Positions 60,266 through 64,000 of a DNA stretch of 64,000 bases are shown piece after piece. Numbering within the stretch: the stretch's first letter is position 1; each line of letters begins with the position of its first letter. The position numbers and the translations under genes are program-made. Source of the DNA: Anaerolineae bacterium (lineage in GTDB: Bacteria; Chloroflexota; Anaerolineae; 4572-78; J111). The stretch lies in contig JAKLJP010000001.1 in assembly GCA_023151115.1 (NCBI GenBank), positions 62,001-126,000 on the forward strand, written 5' to 3'. The notes below the pieces were generated by a model that was not told where the DNA came from, searched no databases, and worked only from the letters and a program-made list of their open reading frames with translations.

Positions 60266-60436
60266 GGGTTTGTGAGCAGCCTGTAAGCAAATCGGGTCGA
60301 AATCGCTGAGTGATGCCAGAGAAACGCTCATAAAGAGAGTGAACAGGTGGTGAGTGATCCATCAAGCTACTGACCGGTCCTATTGGCGAGTTTCAGCCTT
60401 TCGTGAGCGCAGAGAATACAGTTAGAAATCAGACAA

Positions 60437-60483
60437 CGGAGTCGAGCCTTCAAGCGAGTTTCTCGGCTGAAGCCTCGACTCCG
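60437..60483. terminator. Long hairpin between the repeat array and the GAF gene
   Basis: 22-base arms (60437-60458 and 60462-60483) with three mismatches and loop TTT; the outer 10 bases CGGAGTCGAG/CTCGACTCCG are perfect. It lies 26 bases past the stop of the leftward GAF gene, so it probably ends that transcript and perhaps any rightward RNA from the array. Confidence 0.65.
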
Positions 60484-60508
60484 ACAGGACGGTTATTTGA
60501 TCCCTCTA

Positions 60509-61084
60509 TTAGACCTTCTTGCTTTCTTTTTCGTCTAGCAGCTCCGCCAACTGGAGGTGAACGCCAATTATCGCAGCGAAGGCCTTGAGGAATTCTAGAT
60601 CGTCCGCTCCAAACAGTTCCCCGGTGGTGTAACTGCAGGCATATAAAACGCCATTAGGAACATCACTCCGGGCCGGCCTGATGGGAGTAGCCATCACTGA
60701 GCGCAGATCGAGCAGGACGACACTTTCCTTGGATTGGAACATCACATCATTCATGGCTTCAGGAATCAGGACATCTTGATCCTCCAGTACCTTACTACAG
60801 ACTGATGTTGAAACAGCCTGCCGATTAGGCCGGCCCAACTTACTCCATTCAGAACGGATATGGAGTTCACCCTGAGTGTCCTGCAATAATAAAAAGACTT
60901 GATCGGCATCTATGTAGATACATACATCATGGACAATCATTTTGATAAGATCATCCAGGCTGACAGCTCTAGCCAGCGACTGTGAAATCCTGATCAGGCT
61001 ATTTAATCTTCTATTTTCCAGTCGAGAGGCAGTCTGTGCCGTTTGATTTTTGAGGGCCGCTATTCTAAGTTTAACAAGTTCCAT
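60509..61084 (-). CDS. GAF-domain protein
   Basis: 191 residues. A short N-terminal helix (LRIAALKNQTAQTASRLENRRLNSLIRISQSLARAVSLDDLIKMIV) leads into a GAF fold (~residues 50-180: VCIYIDADQVFLLLQDTQGELHIRSEW, SVMATPIRPARSDVPNGVLYACSYTTGELFGADDLEFLKAFAAIIGVHLQLAEL). No output domain is attached, so it may signal through a partner. No heme or bilin cysteine is clear. The ribosome binding site is weak. Confidence 0.85.
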   Translation of the reverse strand: MELVKLRIAALKNQTAQTASRLENRRLNSLIRISQSLARAVSLDDLIKMIVHDVCIYIDADQVFLLLQDTQGELHIRSEWSKLGRPNRQAVSTSVCSKVLEDQDVLIPEAMNDVMFQSKESVVLLDLRSVMATPIRPARSDVPNGVLYACSYTTGELFGADDLEFLKAFAAIIGVHLQLAELLDEKESKKV

Positions 61085-61248
61085 TTTTCTTCGGTTTCCA
61101 AAATAATCTAAAACTGTCTACGTGCCAGTTGGGAAACCATTTGCTCCTTTCTTTGCTTACAATGTGGCACATAGACTAAGGGCGAATGACTATACCAGGC
61201 GCGCCTGGTTGATGGACTGCTACCTATATTATTAAGGAAGTGCTTCAT

Positions 61249-62118
61249 TCAGTTGCCAACGCGATCTCCTTCCTCCAGAGGGACTAGCACCTCCTCGACA
61301 GAATCGTCAACCAGATCAGCTACCGAGTTAATGACAAAATCGGGGCGATAGGCGTAACGGGCGAGATCCTCTTTCCGGGTGCCGCCCGAAAGTACCAAAA
61401 TGGTCCGGCAGCCAAGCTGGACTCCGCCTAAAATATCGGTTTCCATCGTATCACCGATGACGCTGGTGTGCGCAGCCGGCAGTTGCAATTCGTTACAAGC
61501 CGTTTGAAACATAATTGGGCTGGGTTTGCCTACACTGAAAGCTTGAACCCCGGTAGCCCTTTCCAGCATAGACACAATGGCTCCGCATCCCGGCCGCATT
61601 CCCTGCTCGGTGGGACAGTTTGGGTCCATGTTCGTCGCGATGAGTTTGGCTCCTTTCAGGATCAACCGTACGGCCGTCTCAATTGCCTCCATAGTAAAGG
61701 TACGACCTTCGCCAACCACGACATAGTCGGGAGTGGAATCAACAATGGCGTAGCCATACAGATGCAGCGCTTGCAGCAGTCCCCCTTCACCAATGACATA
61801 GGCTGTGCCGCCAGGCTTTTGATCTGCTAGAAAACGCGCCGTGGCCATCGCACTGGTGAAGATATTCTTTTCCCTAACCTCGATCCCTAATTGTTTCAGT
61901 TTCATCACCAGGTCACGGCGAGTTCGCTGGCTGTTATTGGTTACAAACAGGAACGGGATCTCATTCTGGATGAGGCTATCCACAAACCGATCGGCACCGG
62001 GAATGAGACGGGAATTATGATAGATGACCCCATCCATATCTATCAGAAAGCCTCCTTCTATCAGATGCTCTTCGGTATGAGCTTTAATTTTTTCTTTTCC
62101 TTTAAGTGATACAGACAT
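61249..62118 (-). CDS. HAD-superfamily IIA phosphatase (NagD-like)
   Basis: 289 residues from the ATG at 62118, after TAGGAG. Motif I is GGFLIDMDGVIYHN (nucleophile and acid D, D), motif II FLFVTNNSQRT, a cap with IGEGGLLQALHLYGY, motif III lysine in FSVGKPSPIMF, and motif IV VIGDTMETDILGGVQLGCRTILVLSGGT. This is the complete NagD/4-nitrophenylphosphatase set; substrates are usually nucleotide or sugar phosphates. An upstream in-frame start at 62166 would run into the decayed gene next door and is rejected. Confidence 0.92.
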   Translation of the reverse strand: MSVSLKGKEKIKAHTEEHLIEGGFLIDMDGVIYHNSRLIPGADRFVDSLIQNEIPFLFVTNNSQRTRRDLVMKLKQLGIEVREKNIFTSAMATARFLADQKPGGTAYVIGEGGLLQALHLYGYAIVDSTPDYVVVGEGRTFTMEAIETAVRLILKGAKLIATNMDPNCPTEQGMRPGCGAIVSMLERATGVQAFSVGKPSPIMFQTACNELQLPAAHTSVIGDTMETDILGGVQLGCRTILVLSGGTRKEDLARYAYRPDFVINSVADLVDDSVEEVLVPLEEGDRVGN

Positions 62119-62158
62119 TTGGGTTCTCCTATTATTGATGATCAAAAAATAGATTGAT

Positions 62159-62636
62159 TTAATCAATTAGAACGCTTTCATACTCAACACCAGGCCAGAC
62201 CTGGTCATAACGAACCTGCTCAAAGCTAGGAATGTCCATCTGCCATTGAGCTGAGTTACTGCTAATCAGGTATTTATTGACCCCCAGCAATTGTTCCAAT
62301 CCGCTTATACTCAGTTGGGGATTGGCCCCTTTCAACAAGACCCGCAGCATCTGTGCAGTATTCTCGTCCGTCGAGCTTAGAGATAGCGTTATCCCATCGA
62401 GACTGCCAAACATGGTGTAACCGCTGCCTCTGGAGATAAAACCAATATCCGGCGAGTCAACCTGCCCCTGGTTCGGTTCGAAATCAAGGGGATGCGGCCT
62501 ATGTTTCAAGTAAGGTTTCAGTCGCGACCTCCTCGGTCGAGCCTGGCCCTGCTGCCTGGCTGTGGCTCGCCGGAAGCACGAAACCTACACAAAGCAAGGT
62601 AACGAGAGCATAAATACGTAACCCATTAATCATCAT
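62159..62636 (-). pseudogene. Decayed secreted protein with DUF7948-like N-terminus
   Basis: The leftward frame starts at 62636 with GGAGAAC upstream and a signal peptide (IYALVTLLCVGFVLPASHSQA). It stops near 62500, but a one-base shift continues as HPLDFEPNQGQVDSPDIGFISRGSGYTMFGSLDGITLSL and LKGANPQLSISGLEQLLGVNKYLI, the N-terminal domain of large SBBP-repeat cell-surface proteins. It ends at 62159 after VWPGVEYESVLID, far short of normal length. Frameshift plus C-terminal loss point to a dead gene. Confidence 0.7.
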
Positions 62637-62660
62637 TGTTCTCCTCGAACGGGTAAAAGT

Positions 62661-62698
62661 AAAAAGGCCGCACCCTCCCAAAACGGGAAGGGCAGCCT
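62661..62698 (-). terminator. Intrinsic terminator on the minus strand
   Basis: On the minus strand AGGCTGCCCTTCCC pairs with GGGAGGGTGCGGCCT, followed by TTTT. It would end a leftward transcript from the protease remnant and lies 25 bases before the next start. Confidence 0.7.
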
Positions 62699-62855
62699 CA
62701 TTCACCACCAGTTGCAGGCCGTCCAACACCAGCGGTATGTTCGTTTGTTTTTTCTTAAATTGAGCAGACGTCGAGCCTTCCCTAGATGAGAACTAACTGA
62801 TTACAACCGACTTAAATTGTCGGCTCAACGCTCGAAGAATTCTACGTCATTGTAC

Positions 62856-63502
62856 TCATCTTCGATCAGAATCCGGCATCAGGCGCGCCCCCTGGACTAC
62901 TCCACTACCTCCCTGACCGTTGTTAGCGCAGGCTGCCGCGATACCGGCCACGTGAGAGCCACGTCCCTTATCATCGTTGGGCACGACATCGTTATTATAG
63001 AAATCCCAACCCCCGACGATTTTACTGGGGCAGCTCAAATCTGAGTGATCCAGGTCTATACCGATGTCAATAACCGCAATAATAACCCCCTTGCCGTTAG
63101 CTGATGCAGCCCAGGCGCCTGAAACATTTATCTTCGGTAAAGTCCACTGAGCGCTGTACCAGGAATCATTAAGTGGGGCTTCAAGGGCGTGGACAATGTA
63201 GTTCGGCTCAGCATGTTCGACATCGCCTCTGGCAGTAAATCTTCAATAATGGCACGTTCTTTGCCTGACTCAACCTGAAGTCGGATAAGCTGAATGCGAG
63301 GCAAAATAGACAACGGACGCACGCCATCCATAATCCGTGTGGAACTTAAAAGGCCAGCCGTGCTAATGTACCGTTGGAACTTAACGATGATTTCGTCGGA
63401 GATAAATTCTGGTTGAGTAAAAGATTGGTCCTGGATCTGGGCCAGTGCAAACAAAAAGAGAAAAAGGAATACCAGGAGAAATAAAAAACCTCTGCTGGAC
63501 AT
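62856..63502 (-). pseudogene. Decayed subtilisin-family (S8) protease
   Basis: From 63502 the leftward frame gives a signal peptide (GFLFLLVFLFLFLFALA) and a propeptide-like domain (FISDEIIVKFQRY, LSILPRIQLIRLQVESGKERAIIEDLL). A frameshift near 63240 then moves it to a frame reading ARGDVEHAEPNYIVHALEAPLNDSWYSAQW, VIIAVIDIGIDLDHSDL with the catalytic Asp, and GGWDFYNNDVVPNDDKGRGSHVAGIAAACANN with the catalytic His. The usual GHGTH is GRGSH. The sequence ends before any serine motif, so the enzyme is truncated and inactive. Confidence 0.75.
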
Positions 63503-63761
63503 GCAACCAAGTTCCTCTTCGCGAACTGCGATCCAAAAGGTTAGCCACCTGGACCGGCCTGGTTGCTATCAGCAGAGAGGGGGAGTATATGGGCCTTAAG
63601 GGCCCTTGAGTACCTCTCTTCAACAGACAGGAGAGTACGGAGCCAATGAAGCTCCGGGAGAGTGATCGGGGCTAATGAACACTCGTTAAAATTTTCACAC
63701 CAATTATAATCACAAAAAGGTAAATTGTCAAATGACCTCTGGACAATCAAAAAAATAGTGA

Positions 63762-63790
63762 TTGACAAAAGCACAACCTCATGTTATCCT
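63762..63790 (+). promoter_or_regulatory. Promoter-like sequence near the right end
   Basis: TTGACA (63762-63767) and TATCCT (63785-63790) are 17 bases apart, with an extended TG. No gene follows inside the window. A small inverted repeat ATTGTC/GACAAT lies at 63724-63747. Confidence 0.45.
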
Positions 63791-63845
63791 ATAAGTGTAG
63801 ACATAATATTCCCCCTTATTACATCAATTATAACCAACGCAACTG

Positions 63846-64000
63846 AGAGGTTTCAAACCTCTTTGGTGGGCCGGAATAGTAAAGCAACTCATTTGCCGTG
63901 CCCATCGTCCCCAACCCAATCAAAATCTATAGGCGATCTTAACCACTCCTGATTAAAGATAAGCCCGTAAATCCCTGGCACTTCAGTCAGGGTATAAAAG
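63846..64000 (+). mobile_element. Possible IS200/IS605-type right-end remnant
   Basis: A perfect hairpin AGAGGTTT-C-AAACCTCT (63846-63862) is followed by a short open frame ending at a TGA at 63950-63952. Then comes AAGCCCGTAAATCCCTGG with a second hairpin CCCTGGC/GTCAGGG (63973-63992). This order (end of a TnpB-like frame, AAGCCCGT-AATCCCTGGC, foldback) is familiar from IS605-family ends. No TnpB motif remains upstream, and the window stops here. Confidence 0.35.

Noticed and set aside
59777..60365. Leftward frames of 97 and 91 residues rich in Pro and Ser
   Set aside because: They are by-products of the G-rich 11-12 base repeat array; the period is not a multiple of three and no ribosome binding site is present.

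Overview
The window is a bacterial chromosome segment, mostly GC-rich, with genes on both strands and good AGGAG-type ribosome binding sites. No rRNA, tRNA or CRISPR array was seen. The gene set (CdaA-type diadenylate cyclase, TrmB-family regulator, FtsX and HlyD export genes, DUF364, DUF2249 and DUF6448 proteins, heptad-repeat hairpins between genes) fits a Chloroflexota-like bacterium. That is an inference from content, not a phylogenetic result.

Layout. 0.2-12.5 kb is a stress and metabolism block: an Sll1863-like coiled-coil protein, a HEAT-repeat protein, glutamate dehydrogenase, ChaB-like and YflT-like proteins, a DoxX-like membrane protein, a TrmB regulator with a clear promoter and operator followed by folE, a ferredoxin-reductase-type flavoprotein, a TalC/Fsa-type transaldolase, and an FNR-type regulator next to a metal module (stand-alone HMA domain, DUF6448 protein, P1B-type ATPase). 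12.6-14.1 kb is a leftward cupin/DUF364/DUF2249 operon. 14.4-26.7 kb is a rightward export cluster: TetR, ABC-2 permease, two ABC ATPases, a HlyD gene broken by an amber codon, a HlyD-SH3 fusion, CdaA, a PRC-barrel protein, an FtsX permease and a LuxR-type HTH protein. 26.8-30.1 kb holds a membrane protein, a second Crp-family regulator and a lipoprotein joining a beta-propeller to ankyrin repeats.

30.1-42.4 kb is accessory DNA. It contains two perfect palindromes, a ParB-like zinc-ribbon protein, degraded genes, and then a two-gene operon (35.4-41.7 kb). The first gene encodes an SF2 helicase with a C-terminal PD-(D/E)XK nuclease; the second encodes a 796-residue partner. The architecture matches the DdmDE plasmid-defence system. 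An IS3 remnant and a truncated monooxygenase gene follow. 42.6-47.6 kb is ordinary: a methyltransferase, gpsA and an M16 peptidase. 47.9-51.8 kb is a MarR-controlled flavin oxidoreductase operon with an unusual luciferase-like/berberine-bridge fusion and two identical operator sites.

52.1-59.4 kb holds an unrecognised duplicated cassette, here named A-B-C: an HTH protein, a small protein and an acidic Trp-rich protein. It occurs as A1-B1-C1, then A2, polA, an orphan gene, then B2-C2. It starts genes with TTG and GTG and carries terminator-like hairpins before both B genes. It is followed by a non-coding, G-rich array of degenerate 11-12 bp repeats (59.8-60.3 kb). The right end (60.5-64 kb) has a GAF protein, a HAD phosphatase, two decayed secreted-protein genes and what looks like an IS200/IS605 end.

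The best leads are the DdmDE-like operon, the A-B-C cassette and the helically phased repeat array beside it.
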